Origin: Ignavibacteriota bacterium
Lineage (GTDB): Bacteria; Bacteroidota; Ignavibacteria; UBA10030; UBA6906
Reading direction: 5' to 3'
Assembly: GCA_016707525.1 (NCBI GenBank)
Contig: JADJHP010000004.1
Location: 434,001 to 498,000 of the forward strand
Length of the DNA: 64,000 nt
The position numbers were made by a program, and so were the translations under genes. Positions 52,680-61,833 of the stretch are shown here, piece after piece; the first letter of the stretch is position 1; each line of letters begins with the position of its first letter. The notes below the pieces were generated by a model. The model saw only the letters and a program-made list of their open reading frames with translations. It made no database searches and had not been told where the DNA came from.

Positions 52680-53795
52680 ATGGCAGATGCAGCCGTAACA
52701 GTGATCGGCGGCGGGGTCATAGGACTCGCGATCGCAGCCGAACTCACGCAGCGACACAGCCCCGTCTTCCTGCTGGAGCGCAATCCGCGCTACGGCCAGG
52801 AGACCTCCGCCCGCAACAGCGAGGTCATCCATGCCGGGATCTACTACCCGCAGGGTTCCCTGAAGGCCCGACTGTGCGTCGAGGGCCGCGAACTGTTGTA
52901 TACGCTGTGTGAGAAGCACGGCGTGCCCCATCAGCGCATCACCAAAGTGATCACCGCGACGAAGAAAGAGGAAGAGGGCGAACTCGAACGCCTCTATGCC
53001 GCAGCGACGTCGAACGGTGCGCCCATCGAACGTCTCACCGCCGCCCGGGTGAGCGCCATGGAACCGAACATCACCACCGTCGGCGGACTGCTGTCCCCGT
53101 CCACCGGCATCATCAGCGCACACGGACTCATGGATTATTTCTATCATGCGATACGTGAACGCGGCGGCGAGGTGCAGATGCATTGCACGGTCGTGGGGCT
53201 CGATCGCGTGTCCGATGGATACCGCGTGAGCATCCGTGAAGGTGCAGAGGTCAGCTCGTTCACGACGGAATGGGTGGTCAATGCCGCAGGCCTGGAGGCC
53301 GATACCATCGCTGCGCTCGCCGGCATCGATGTGGATGCGGCGGGATACAGGATCCATTACTGCAAAGGCTCGTACTTCGCCCTCCCGGCGTCGATGAATG
53401 GCGTCGTGCAGCGCCTGGTCTATCCCGTACCCACCAAGCACTCGCTCGGCGTGCACGCGGTGCTGGATCTCGGCGGCCGCTTGAAGTTCGGGCCGGACGT
53501 GGAATATCTTCCGGACCGTATCCAGAACTACACCGTTGATCCGTCGAAGCGCGCCATCTTTGCCGAGTCGGTGCGGCGCATCCTGCCGATGGTGAAGGAC
53601 GAGGACCTGACCCCGGACATGAGCGGCATCCGGCCGAAAACCCAGGCAAAGGGCGATCCTGTACGTGATTTTGCGATCACGCACGAGACCGCGCGGGGCC
53701 TGCCCGGCCTCATCAACCTGGTCGGCATGGAATCGCCCGGTCTGACAGCATCACCCGCTATCGCGCGTTACGTCGCCGGCATGATCGCGGCCTGA
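52680..53795 (+). CDS. FAD-dependent oxidoreductase, L-2-hydroxyglutarate oxidase-like
   Basis: The 371-residue protein has the N-terminal FAD loop VTVIGGGVIGLAIAAEL, SARNSEVIHAGIYYP, GLLSPSTGIISAHGLMDYF and a C-terminal PDMSGIRPKTQ and NLVGMESPGLTASPAIARYV. This is the pattern of the DAO family branch that includes L-2-hydroxyglutarate oxidase (LhgO), a repair enzyme for the metabolic side product L-2-hydroxyglutarate. Other 2-hydroxy-acid or glycerol-3-phosphate-like substrates cannot be excluded. Confidence 0.88.
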   Translation: MADAAVTVIGGGVIGLAIAAELTQRHSPVFLLERNPRYGQETSARNSEVIHAGIYYPQGSLKARLCVEGRELLYTLCEKHGVPHQRITKVITATKKEEEGELERLYAAATSNGAPIERLTAARVSAMEPNITTVGGLLSPSTGIISAHGLMDYFYHAIRERGGEVQMHCTVVGLDRVSDGYRVSIREGAEVSSFTTEWVVNAAGLEADTIAALAGIDVDAAGYRIHYCKGSYFALPASMNGVVQRLVYPVPTKHSLGVHAVLDLGGRLKFGPDVEYLPDRIQNYTVDPSKRAIFAESVRRILPMVKDEDLTPDMSGIRPKTQAKGDPVRDFAITHETARGLPGLINLVGMESPGLTASPAIARYVAGMIAA

Positions 53796-53846
53796 GCCGC
53801 GGTCATGCTGTTCGTTTTTCGCAACATTCCCGGAGGATCCTTCAAG

Positions 53847-56213
53847 ATGCGCCTTCTCGCTGCGCTGTGCCTTCTCATCATACCCGCAGTCCTCATCGCA
53901 ACGGCATCGCCTGCCGGCAAGCAGAAACAGTCGAAAGCCGATCCGCCGGAGATCATTCCCCAGCCCTCATCGATCGTCATGGGGAAAGGGACGTTCACCC
54001 TCGGGGCGTCGACGGTCCTGGTGTACCACACCGACAACGCCGAGATGCAGAAGTCGGTCCTGTACCTCGCCGAGAAACTCCGGGCCGGCACCGGCTTCCC
54101 GGTGAAGATCGTGGATGCAACCAGCGACATGCCGAAGAAGGACTACATCTTCCTCAATTATATACGTGAGGAAACACTGGACCAGGAAGGGTACCGGCTG
54201 GAAGTGAAACCGGACCGTGTCTACCTGGAAGCGAACAACGATCCCGGATTCTTCTATGCGGCGCAGACCCTCCTGCAGCTGCTCCCGGCCGATATCTGGA
54301 GTACCACACCCGCGCATACCGGGTCGTGGACGATGCCCTGCGTGACGGTGGTGGACACCCCGCGGTACCGCTGGCGCGGCATGATGCTGGACGTCTCCCG
54401 CCACTTCCAGACCAAGGAGTTCGTGAAGCGATACATCGACTACCTTGCGATGCACAAGATGAACACCTTCCACTGGCACCTCACCGACGACCAGGGCTGG
54501 CGCGTCGAGATCAAGAAATACCCCCAGCTCACCACGACCTCTGCGTGGCGTGTGGACCATGAAGACATCCACTGGAATAGCCGACCGCCGCAGCAGCCGG
54601 GTGAAGCGGCACGGTACGGAGGATTCTACACGCAGGAAGATATCCGCGAGGTCGTGCGGTATGCTGAAGAGCGCTACATCACGGTCGTTCCGGAGATCGA
54701 ACTCCCGGGCCATGCCACTGCGGTCCTGGCGGCATTCCCGAACCTCTCGTGCACCGGCGGGCCGTTCACGGTCGTGCCGGGCGGACTCTGGCCGATCACG
54801 GACATTCTCTGCGCGGGGAACGACACCGTATTCACGTTCCTTGAGGACGTCTTCAAGGAAGTCGTTCCGCTCTTCCCCTCCGCCATCATTCATATCGGCG
54901 GCGATGAAGCCAACAAGGCCGAGTGGGAGCGCTGTCCGAAGTGCCAGGCACGCATCAAGGCTGAAGGACTGAAGGACGAAGCGGAACTGCAGAGCTATTT
55001 CATCAAGCGCATCGAGGCTGTGCTCACGCAGATGGGCAAGCGCGTGATCGGTTGGGATGAGATCATCGAAGGCGGCCTGCCGCCCCGTGCTGCAGTGATG
55101 TCGTGGCGCGGGATCGAAGGCGGCATCCATGCGGCGCGCACAGGACACGATGTCGTGATGACGCCGACCTCACACTGCTATCTGGATTACTACCAGGGCG
55201 TACCGCAGCACGAACCGCTTGCCATCGGCGGATTCCTGCCGCTGGAACAAGTGTACAGCTACGAACCCACTCCCGATACGCTCACTCCCCCGGAAGCGAA
55301 GCACATCCTCGGTGTGCAGGGGAATATCTGGGCCGAGTACATCCCCGACCCCGCGCAGGCGGAGTATCTGACCTTCCCGCGCATCGCCGCGATCGCGGAA
55401 ATAGGATGGTCGCCAAAGAAGCTCCGCTCGTGGCCGTCCTTCCTGCAGCGACTCGACACACAGTTCGCGCGCTATGAAAGCCAGCGCATCAACTTCTCCC
55501 GGACGATCCACACGGTGACCATGACAGATTCGTTCGATGTGCCATCGTGGCGGCACATCGTGACGCTTTCCACGCAGGCGGGCCAGGGGGTCATCCGCTA
55601 TACCCTCGACGGTACCGAACCCGGTCCGAAGTCTCCGGCGTACACGAAACCGCTCTCGATCACCGCAACGACAACCGTGCGCACGGCGGCATTCAAGGAC
55701 GCCAAACCGCTCGGCAAGACCACGGTGTACACCATCTCCATGAGCCCGTTCAAGAACGTTGTCGTCACCGCATCCCCGGCACCGGCGCCGGAAGGAGCAC
55801 GGGCGACGGCGCTTGTGGACCAGCACCGGGCCGGGAACTGGACCGACGATCCGGCGTGGTGCCGGTGGCAGGGCACCGACGCGACGATCACCGTCGATCT
55901 CGGCAAGGAAGCCCCCGTGAAGAGCATCACGGCCGGGTTCTTCCATGAGACCGTCCGCCTTGTCTTCCCGCCCTCGCAGATCGAGGTACGCATCTCGAAT
56001 GACGGCACGACCTTCAGCAGCGTGGCGGTCATCAAGAGCGCATCACCGGCGAAGCAGCCGCGCCCGGACGTCATGACCTACAACGCCGTCCTGGAAGGTG
56101 TGCATGCCCGCTTCGTGCGCCTCACGGCCACGGGAGTCGGACCGGCACCGGCGTGGCACAAGCGTGCCGGGCAGCCCACGTGGCTGTTCGCGGATGAGAT
56201 CATCATCGAATGA
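53847..56213 (+). CDS. Family GH20 beta-N-acetylhexosaminidase with discoidin-like tail
   Basis: The 788-residue secreted enzyme removes terminal N-acetylhexosamine from glycans. It has a signal peptide (MRLLAALCLLIIPAVLIATA), a GH20b-type beta domain, the catalytic GH20 barrel with RGMMLDVSRHFQTKEFVKRY and the acidic pair Asp353-Glu354 in HIGGDEANKAEW, then an Fn3-like chitobiase domain (TLDGTEPGPKSPAYTKPL) and a C-terminal F5/8-type C (discoidin) domain. I prefer the ATG at 53847 with GGAGG ribosome site over the ATG at 53805. It is part of the HAD-to-OPT operon. Confidence 0.95.
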   Translation: MRLLAALCLLIIPAVLIATASPAGKQKQSKADPPEIIPQPSSIVMGKGTFTLGASTVLVYHTDNAEMQKSVLYLAEKLRAGTGFPVKIVDATSDMPKKDYIFLNYIREETLDQEGYRLEVKPDRVYLEANNDPGFFYAAQTLLQLLPADIWSTTPAHTGSWTMPCVTVVDTPRYRWRGMMLDVSRHFQTKEFVKRYIDYLAMHKMNTFHWHLTDDQGWRVEIKKYPQLTTTSAWRVDHEDIHWNSRPPQQPGEAARYGGFYTQEDIREVVRYAEERYITVVPEIELPGHATAVLAAFPNLSCTGGPFTVVPGGLWPITDILCAGNDTVFTFLEDVFKEVVPLFPSAIIHIGGDEANKAEWERCPKCQARIKAEGLKDEAELQSYFIKRIEAVLTQMGKRVIGWDEIIEGGLPPRAAVMSWRGIEGGIHAARTGHDVVMTPTSHCYLDYYQGVPQHEPLAIGGFLPLEQVYSYEPTPDTLTPPEAKHILGVQGNIWAEYIPDPAQAEYLTFPRIAAIAEIGWSPKKLRSWPSFLQRLDTQFARYESQRINFSRTIHTVTMTDSFDVPSWRHIVTLSTQAGQGVIRYTLDGTEPGPKSPAYTKPLSITATTTVRTAAFKDAKPLGKTTVYTISMSPFKNVVVTASPAPAPEGARATALVDQHRAGNWTDDPAWCRWQGTDATITVDLGKEAPVKSITAGFFHETVRLVFPPSQIEVRISNDGTTFSSVAVIKSASPAKQPRPDVMTYNAVLEGVHARFVRLTATGVGPAPAWHKRAGQPTWLFADEIIIE

Positions 56214-56228
56214 CAACAGGGAACCATC

Positions 56229-57482
56229 ATGGCTGAGACAGCACTGGACCGCTTCCTCCGCTATGCGAAGATCGACACGCAGTCCAAAGATGATGCCGAG
56301 ACCTATCCGAGCACAGCGAAGCAGCTCGTCCTCCTGAACCTTCTCGTCAATGAACTCCAGGCGCTCGGTCTCAAGGACGCCGCCATCGACGAGTACGGTT
56401 ATGTCACGGCAACGCTTCCCTCGAATCTGCCCGCGGGTCACAAGGCCACAGGCAAAGTACCGGTCATCGGCTTCATCGCTCACGTCGACACGTCGCCGTC
56501 CGCCAGCGGCGAGAACGTCAAGCCCCAGGTCATCACCTACACCGGTGGCGACATCACGCTTCCCGGGGACCCGTCCGTTGCGATCCGCGCATCCGAGAAC
56601 CCCGCGCTGGCGAAGAACGTGGGGCGGAAGATCGTCACCACGGACGGCACGACGCTGCTCGGGGCCGACGACAAGGCGGGCATCGCGATCATCATGACCG
56701 CTGTGCAGGAACTGCTCGCGGACCCGGCGAAGCTTCATGGCGACATCCGCATCGGCTTCACGCCGGACGAAGAGGTCGGGAACGGGACGAAGTTCTTCAA
56801 CATCAAGACGTTCGGCGCAGCGGCGGCATACACGGTGGACGGCGACACGCCGGGGGAACTCAACAAAGAGACCTTCAGCGCCGATTCCGCGATCATCACG
56901 GTGCATGGCCGGAACATCCATCCTGGTTCCGCCAAAGGGATCATGGTGAACGCGCTGCGCGTCATCGCCGACATCATCGTCCGGCTGCCGAAGGACATGG
57001 CACCGGAGACGACCGAGGGATATGAGCCATACATCCACCCGCACGTGTGTTCCGGTGAAGAAGCGCTCGCCACGCTGCGGATGCTGCTGCGCGATTTCGA
57101 ATCGTCGGGACTGAAGGTGCAGGAGCAGATCCTGCGCAGGATCATCGCCGAGGTGCAGCCGTTGCATCCCAGGGCGAAGATCGATCTGGAGATCCGCGAA
57201 TCCTACCGGAACATGCACGACGGCCTCCAGAAGGATCCGCGCGTAACGGAGTGCATGTGGGAGGCCACGAAGCGGGCAGGACTGGATCCGCAGTGGGTCC
57301 CGATCCGCGGGGGCACCGACGGGTCGCGGTTGACCGAGAAGGGATTGCCGACACCGAACATCTTCACCGGGGGACAGAACTATCACGGCCTCACCGAATG
57401 GCTGTCCGTGGATGGCATGGAACAGTCCGTCACAACGGTCGTCCACCTCGCCCAGGTCTGGGTCGAGAAATCTCACGCCTGA
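56229..57482 (+). CDS. pepT: Peptidase T (tripeptidase)
   Basis: PepT removes the N-terminal residue from tripeptides in the cytoplasm. The 417-residue M20B metallopeptidase has the metal and substrate motifs HVDTSPSASGENVKP, GADDKAGIAIIM, TPDEEVGNGTKFF and PIRGGTDGSRL, in the right order and at typical length. It precedes an OPT peptide transporter gene by 18 bases, which suggests uptake and breakdown of short peptides as one task. Confidence 0.96.
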   Translation: MAETALDRFLRYAKIDTQSKDDAETYPSTAKQLVLLNLLVNELQALGLKDAAIDEYGYVTATLPSNLPAGHKATGKVPVIGFIAHVDTSPSASGENVKPQVITYTGGDITLPGDPSVAIRASENPALAKNVGRKIVTTDGTTLLGADDKAGIAIIMTAVQELLADPAKLHGDIRIGFTPDEEVGNGTKFFNIKTFGAAAAYTVDGDTPGELNKETFSADSAIITVHGRNIHPGSAKGIMVNALRVIADIIVRLPKDMAPETTEGYEPYIHPHVCSGEEALATLRMLLRDFESSGLKVQEQILRRIIAEVQPLHPRAKIDLEIRESYRNMHDGLQKDPRVTECMWEATKRAGLDPQWVPIRGGTDGSRLTEKGLPTPNIFTGGQNYHGLTEWLSVDGMEQSVTTVVHLAQVWVEKSHA

Positions 57483-57500
57483 CCACCAGGAGAACGCAGT

Positions 57501-59480
57501 ATGGACCATCAGACAACGGCCGGCAAGGGGCTCCCCGAGAACGCCTACAAGGAGCTGAAAGCCGGCGAAGAGTACCGTCCGATCATGGACCCCGCAGGAC
57601 AACCGCAGGAGGTCACCCCCTACTCCGTCATCACCGGCATGCTGATGGCCATTCTGTTCTCGGCAGCAGCAGCGTACTCCGGACTGAAGATCGGGCAGGT
57701 CTTTGAGGCGGCGATCCCGATCGCGATCCTCGCGGTGGGCACATCGACGCTGCTCAAGAAGAAGAACGCGCTCGGCCAGAATGTGATCATCCAGTCGATC
57801 GGCGCGGCATCCGGGGTCATCGTTGCCGGCGCGATCTTCACGATCCCCGCGCTCTACATCCTCGAACTCCCGGCCAGCTTCTATCAGGTGTTCTTTGCCT
57901 CCGCCTGCGGCGGCTTCCTGGGCATCCTGTTCCTGATCCCGTTCCGGAAGTACTTCGTGAAGGACATGCACGGCAAGCTCCCCTTCCCCGAGGCGACGGC
58001 AACGACCGAGATCCTGGTCGCGGGCGAAAAGGGCGGTGCCCAGGCGCTCGTGCTCGTGGTGAGCGGGCTCGTCGGCGGGCTCTTCGATTTCATGTTCAGC
58101 GCGCTCGGACTCTGGTCCGAGGTCATCACCTCCCGTATGATCTCCGTGGGAGAACTGATCGCGGACAAGGTGAAGATCGTGGCCCGCTTCAATGTCTCCG
58201 CCATGATCTTCGGCCTCGGGTATATCATCGGACTGCGCTATTCGTCCATCATCGCCGCCGGCTCGCTCCTGTCGTGGTTCATCATGGTCCCGCTGTTCCC
58301 GTACATCGCCGACTCCATCGGGATCACCGTGGCCGCGGGTTCGAAGCTCATCACCGCAATGTCCGCCGAGGAGATCTTCCGCGGCTACGTCCGGCAGATC
58401 GGCATCGGCGGCATCGCCATGGCGGGGGTCATCGGGATCATCCGCTCATCGAAGATCATCGCGGGTGCGTTCTCCCTTGCCTATCGCGAGATCTTCCAGC
58501 GTGGTGAAGCAACGGCGGAGAAGGCCGTGCGGACGCAGACGGACATCCGGATGTTGTTCAATATCCAACTGATCCTGCTCACGGCGATCCTGATCTTCAT
58601 CTTCTTCTACGCCGGTGTCGTGTTCAACATCGTGCATGCTCTGGTCGGTGTCCTCATCGTCCTTGTGGTGGCATTCCTGTTCACCACCGTTGCCGCCAAT
58701 GCAACCGCCATCGTCGGCTCCAACCCGGTCTCCGGGATGACGCTGATGACACTCATTCTGTCCTCGGTTGTCCTCGTGCAGGTCGGGCTTTCAGGAACCG
58801 CGGGCATGGTGAGTGCCCTGATCATCGGTGGTGTCGTGTGTACCGCGCTGTCGGTGGCGGGCGGATTCATCACCGACCTCAAGGTCGGGTACTGGCTCGG
58901 ATCGACACCGAAGATGCAGGAGTCATGGAAGTTCGTCGGCGTGATCCTCTCCGCGGCAACCGTGGGCGGCGTCATGATCGTGCTCAATGAGACCTATGGG
59001 TTCAAAGGAGCGAATGCCCTGGCCGCGCCTCAGGCGAATGCCATGGCCGCGGTGATCCAACCGCTGATGTCCGATGCCCCCGCGCCATGGATCCTGTATA
59101 TCATCGGGGCAGCGATCGCCCTGCTGCTCGTCGTCCTGAAGGTCCCGCCGCTGGCATTCGCCCTCGGCATGTACATCCCCCAGGAACTCAACATTCCGCT
59201 CGTTGCCGGCGGACTTGTGGCATGGTGGGTCTCCACGCGGAGCAAGGACGAGAAACTGAATGCCGCGCGCATTTCGCGCGGGACACTCATAGCGTCGGGC
59301 TTCATTGCCGGTGGCTCGCTCTTCGGCGTGTTGAGCGCTTTCCTTCGGTTCGGCGACCTGGACCTGATGGTAGGGACCTGGGCCGAAACCCACACGGGAG
59401 AAGTGATCGGTTTGTGTGCATTCATACTGCTCTTTGCCTACACGGTGTGGGACACCATGAGGGCGAAGCTCGAAGAATGA
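57501..59480 (+). CDS. OPT family oligopeptide transporter
   Basis: The 659-residue inner-membrane protein has about 14 to 16 hydrophobic segments. It begins with a soluble stretch of about 40 residues that includes EYRPIMDPAGQPQEVTPYSV and the first span with MLMAILFSAAAAYSGLKIGQ, and contains the family phrase KLPFPEATATTEIL. OPT proteins import short peptides or metal chelates with protons. Its position after pepT supports peptide uptake. It ends 81 bases before the next gene. Confidence 0.95.
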   Translation: MDHQTTAGKGLPENAYKELKAGEEYRPIMDPAGQPQEVTPYSVITGMLMAILFSAAAAYSGLKIGQVFEAAIPIAILAVGTSTLLKKKNALGQNVIIQSIGAASGVIVAGAIFTIPALYILELPASFYQVFFASACGGFLGILFLIPFRKYFVKDMHGKLPFPEATATTEILVAGEKGGAQALVLVVSGLVGGLFDFMFSALGLWSEVITSRMISVGELIADKVKIVARFNVSAMIFGLGYIIGLRYSSIIAAGSLLSWFIMVPLFPYIADSIGITVAAGSKLITAMSAEEIFRGYVRQIGIGGIAMAGVIGIIRSSKIIAGAFSLAYREIFQRGEATAEKAVRTQTDIRMLFNIQLILLTAILIFIFFYAGVVFNIVHALVGVLIVLVVAFLFTTVAANATAIVGSNPVSGMTLMTLILSSVVLVQVGLSGTAGMVSALIIGGVVCTALSVAGGFITDLKVGYWLGSTPKMQESWKFVGVILSAATVGGVMIVLNETYGFKGANALAAPQANAMAAVIQPLMSDAPAPWILYIIGAAIALLLVVLKVPPLAFALGMYIPQELNIPLVAGGLVAWWVSTRSKDEKLNAARISRGTLIASGFIAGGSLFGVLSAFLRFGDLDLMVGTWAETHTGEVIGLCAFILLFAYTVWDTMRAKLEE

Positions 59481-59561
59481 TGTGCTGGTTGTGAACCCGT
59501 CCATATGGGGAGAGAGCACGGGCGAAGGATCCTGAGGTCCATGAACTGACAGGAGGTCTCC

Positions 59562-59909
59562 ATGCGTTGGATCAAGCGGTTATTCGGTCTGATCCTGGTC
59601 GTTGCGATCGGGGTTGGCCTCTGGGTGTCGTTCGCCCTCTGGTCCGGTATGTACTCGGTCTATAGCTACCCGCCGTCCACCAAACGCCCGAAAGGGACGA
59701 CGCTTCTGGTCGAGCGGGCCGACCGGGAGCCGATGTTCAATTCACCCGACCGCGTCATCCCTCCCCCCCCGCCGAAGGACAAATCGGTGGGGCTGGGGTT
59801 CGGGTCAGGGTCGATCCGCCCAAAACCGTTTGAAAAGCGCACGATCGTGGAACTTCCATATATCGAGTGGGCCTACAAGAAATCTCTCGAACCTGAAACT
59901 TTACCGTAG
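59562..59909 (+). CDS. Small single-span membrane protein, unknown
   Basis: The 115-residue product has one N-terminal membrane segment (LFGLILVVAIGVGLWVSFALW, residues about 7-27) and a proline-rich soluble tail (DRVIPPPPPKDKSVGLGFGSG). A strong AGGAGG ribosome site precedes the ATG, which supports real translation. I do not recognise the family. It lies directly ahead of the ABC transporter genes and could be a minor subunit, but nothing in the sequence shows it. Confidence 0.75.
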   Translation: MRWIKRLFGLILVVAIGVGLWVSFALWSGMYSVYSYPPSTKRPKGTTLLVERADREPMFNSPDRVIPPPPPKDKSVGLGFGSGSIRPKPFEKRTIVELPYIEWAYKKSLEPETLP

Positions 59910-59936
59910 AAGCGGTCGTTATACAATCGACCAACC

Positions 59937-61127
59937 ATGAACACAACCCAGAACGCTGACCTCTCCGCCCTGCGCATCCGTCGCGATCAGGACGATTACA
60001 AAGACACTTCCCGGCTTCCGTGGAAGATCATCATTCCATCGGGCATCGTTATCCTTGGCATCATCGGGTGGTTCCTGATCAAGCCGCTCTTCGCGAGCGT
60101 CAAGGAAGTGGAATTCACGAGTGCCACCCTGTCCTCCCCCGCACAAGCAAACGCGGTGCTCAACGCCAGCGGCTATGTCGTCGCTCAGGTCAAAGCCGCC
60201 GTTGCCTCCAAAGGTACCGGCCGGCTCGAGTTCCTTGGCGTGGAAGAGGGCGATAAGGTGAAGAAAGGAACGATCATCGCGCGGCTCGAGGACCAGGACA
60301 TGATGGCCGCCCTGCGCCAGGCCGAGGCGAATGTGGGCGTGGCTGTAGCGGATCGTGAAGATGCCCGGCTGACCCTCGACCGCGTGAAGCGTCTGCAGGG
60401 ATCCCATCTTGCATCCGAAGCGGAACTGGATGCCGCCAAGGCCCGCTTTGCACGTGTCCAGGCAACGATCAAGTCCGCCGAGGCAGCGATGAACGCCGCG
60501 GAGGTCGCTCTCGAGAACACCCGGATCCGCGCTCCCTTCGACGGCACGGTGCTGACCAAGAATGCTGACGTCGGCGAGGTTGTTGCACCATTCGCCTCCT
60601 CGGCCAGTTCGCGCGGTGCCGTGGTGACCATGGCGGACATGAGCTCGCTGCAGGTGGAGGCGGATGTGTCGGAGTCCAACATCATCCGGGTCCACCCCGG
60701 ACAGCCGTGCGAGATCGTGCTGGATGCGTATCCCGACCAGCGCTATCCCGGCGTCGTGCACAAGATCGTTCCGACCGCCGACCGCGCCAAGGCCACGGTG
60801 CTGACGAAGATCGCGTTCCGGTCGCGGGATGAACGCGTTCTGCCGGAGATGGCAGCGAAGGTCCTGTTCCTCTCCGAAGAACCGAAAGTGAAAGAGAACG
60901 CCAACATTCCGGTCCTCACCATCCCGCTCTCTTCTGTCGTGGAGCGGAGCGGGAAGAAGGTCGTCCTCACGGTCACAGATGATGCCATCGTTGAGACACC
61001 GGTCGTCCTTGGTCCACCGTTGGGCGATCGCATCACCGTGCGAGAAGGGTTGTCTGCGGGCGACAGGATCGTTGCCAGGCCGGACCCCTCGCTCGTTACC
61101 GGTGTCCGCGTCACCGCCAAGAAATAA
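59937..61127 (+). CDS. HlyD-family periplasmic adaptor (MacA-like)
   Basis: The 396-residue membrane-fusion protein has an N-terminal membrane anchor (residues about 32-51), a lipoyl/barrel-sandwich hybrid domain, a helical hairpin (LRQAEANVGVAVADREDARL, AAKARFARVQATIKSAEAAM) and the family strand NTRIRAPFDGTVLTKNADVG. Such proteins link an inner-membrane pump to an outer-membrane channel. It precedes the ATPase and two permease genes, so it is the adaptor of a MacAB-like efflux or export system. No TolC-type gene is visible here. Confidence 0.92.
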   Translation: MNTTQNADLSALRIRRDQDDYKDTSRLPWKIIIPSGIVILGIIGWFLIKPLFASVKEVEFTSATLSSPAQANAVLNASGYVVAQVKAAVASKGTGRLEFLGVEEGDKVKKGTIIARLEDQDMMAALRQAEANVGVAVADREDARLTLDRVKRLQGSHLASEAELDAAKARFARVQATIKSAEAAMNAAEVALENTRIRAPFDGTVLTKNADVGEVVAPFASSASSRGAVVTMADMSSLQVEADVSESNIIRVHPGQPCEIVLDAYPDQRYPGVVHKIVPTADRAKATVLTKIAFRSRDERVLPEMAAKVLFLSEEPKVKENANIPVLTIPLSSVVERSGKKVVLTVTDDAIVETPVVLGPPLGDRITVREGLSAGDRIVARPDPSLVTGVRVTAKK

Positions 61128-61159
61128 GTCACCCCACCATACGGGTATCTGGAGTCCGC

Positions 61160-61822
61160 ATGATCGAAGTCCGCAACGTCTCCAAATCGTACCGGCGCGA
61201 TTCGTTGCGCGTCCCGGTCCTCAATAATATCACGATCTCCGTACCGGACGGTGAATTCCTCGCCCTCATGGGTCCGTCCGGTTCCGGCAAGACCACGTTG
61301 CTGAACCTGATCGCGGGCATTGACAGGCCCGACGAAGGTGCGATCGAGGTCAACGGGACCGACGTCGCAAAGCTGAGCGAATCGGCACTCGCGCAGTGGC
61401 GGGCGAACAACGTCGGGTTCATCTTTCAGTTCTACAATCTCCTGCCTGTCCTGACGGCATTCGAGAACGTGGAGTTGCCTCTCCTGCTCACGAACCTGCC
61501 CAAGAAGAAGCGGAAGGACCACGTGGAGGCGGCGCTGACGCTTGTGGGGCTGTCGGACCGGATGGGGCACTACCCGAAGCAACTCTCCGGAGGCCAGGAG
61601 CAGCGTGTGGCCATTGCCCGGGCGCTCGTGACCGACCCCACCGTGCTGGTTGCCGATGAACCCACCGGCGATCTGGACCGTGTGTCGGCAGGTGAAGTGA
61701 TGACGCTGCTGGATCGTCTGAACAAAGAATTCAAGAAGACCATCGTGATGGTCACGCACGACCCGCGTGCCGCCGAGAAGGCGCACAAGGTCATGCATCT
61801 CGATAAAGGCGAGTTGACCTAA
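61160..61822 (+). CDS. ABC transporter ATP-binding protein (MacB/LolD type)
   Basis: The 220-residue ATPase has Walker A GPSGSGKTTLLNLIAG, the Q-loop region VGFIFQFYNLLPVLTAFEN, the signature LSGGQEQRVAIARALVTDP and Walker B VLVADEPTGDLD. These closely match the ATPases of MacB, LolD and FtsE-type systems. The signature reads SGGQE, a normal family variant. It powers the two FtsX-type permeases that follow. Confidence 0.94.
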   Translation: MIEVRNVSKSYRRDSLRVPVLNNITISVPDGEFLALMGPSGSGKTTLLNLIAGIDRPDEGAIEVNGTDVAKLSESALAQWRANNVGFIFQFYNLLPVLTAFENVELPLLLTNLPKKKRKDHVEAALTLVGLSDRMGHYPKQLSGGQEQRVAIARALVTDPTVLVADEPTGDLDRVSAGEVMTLLDRLNKEFKKTIVMVTHDPRAAEKAHKVMHLDKGELT

Positions 61823-61833
61823 GGAGCGCACCC

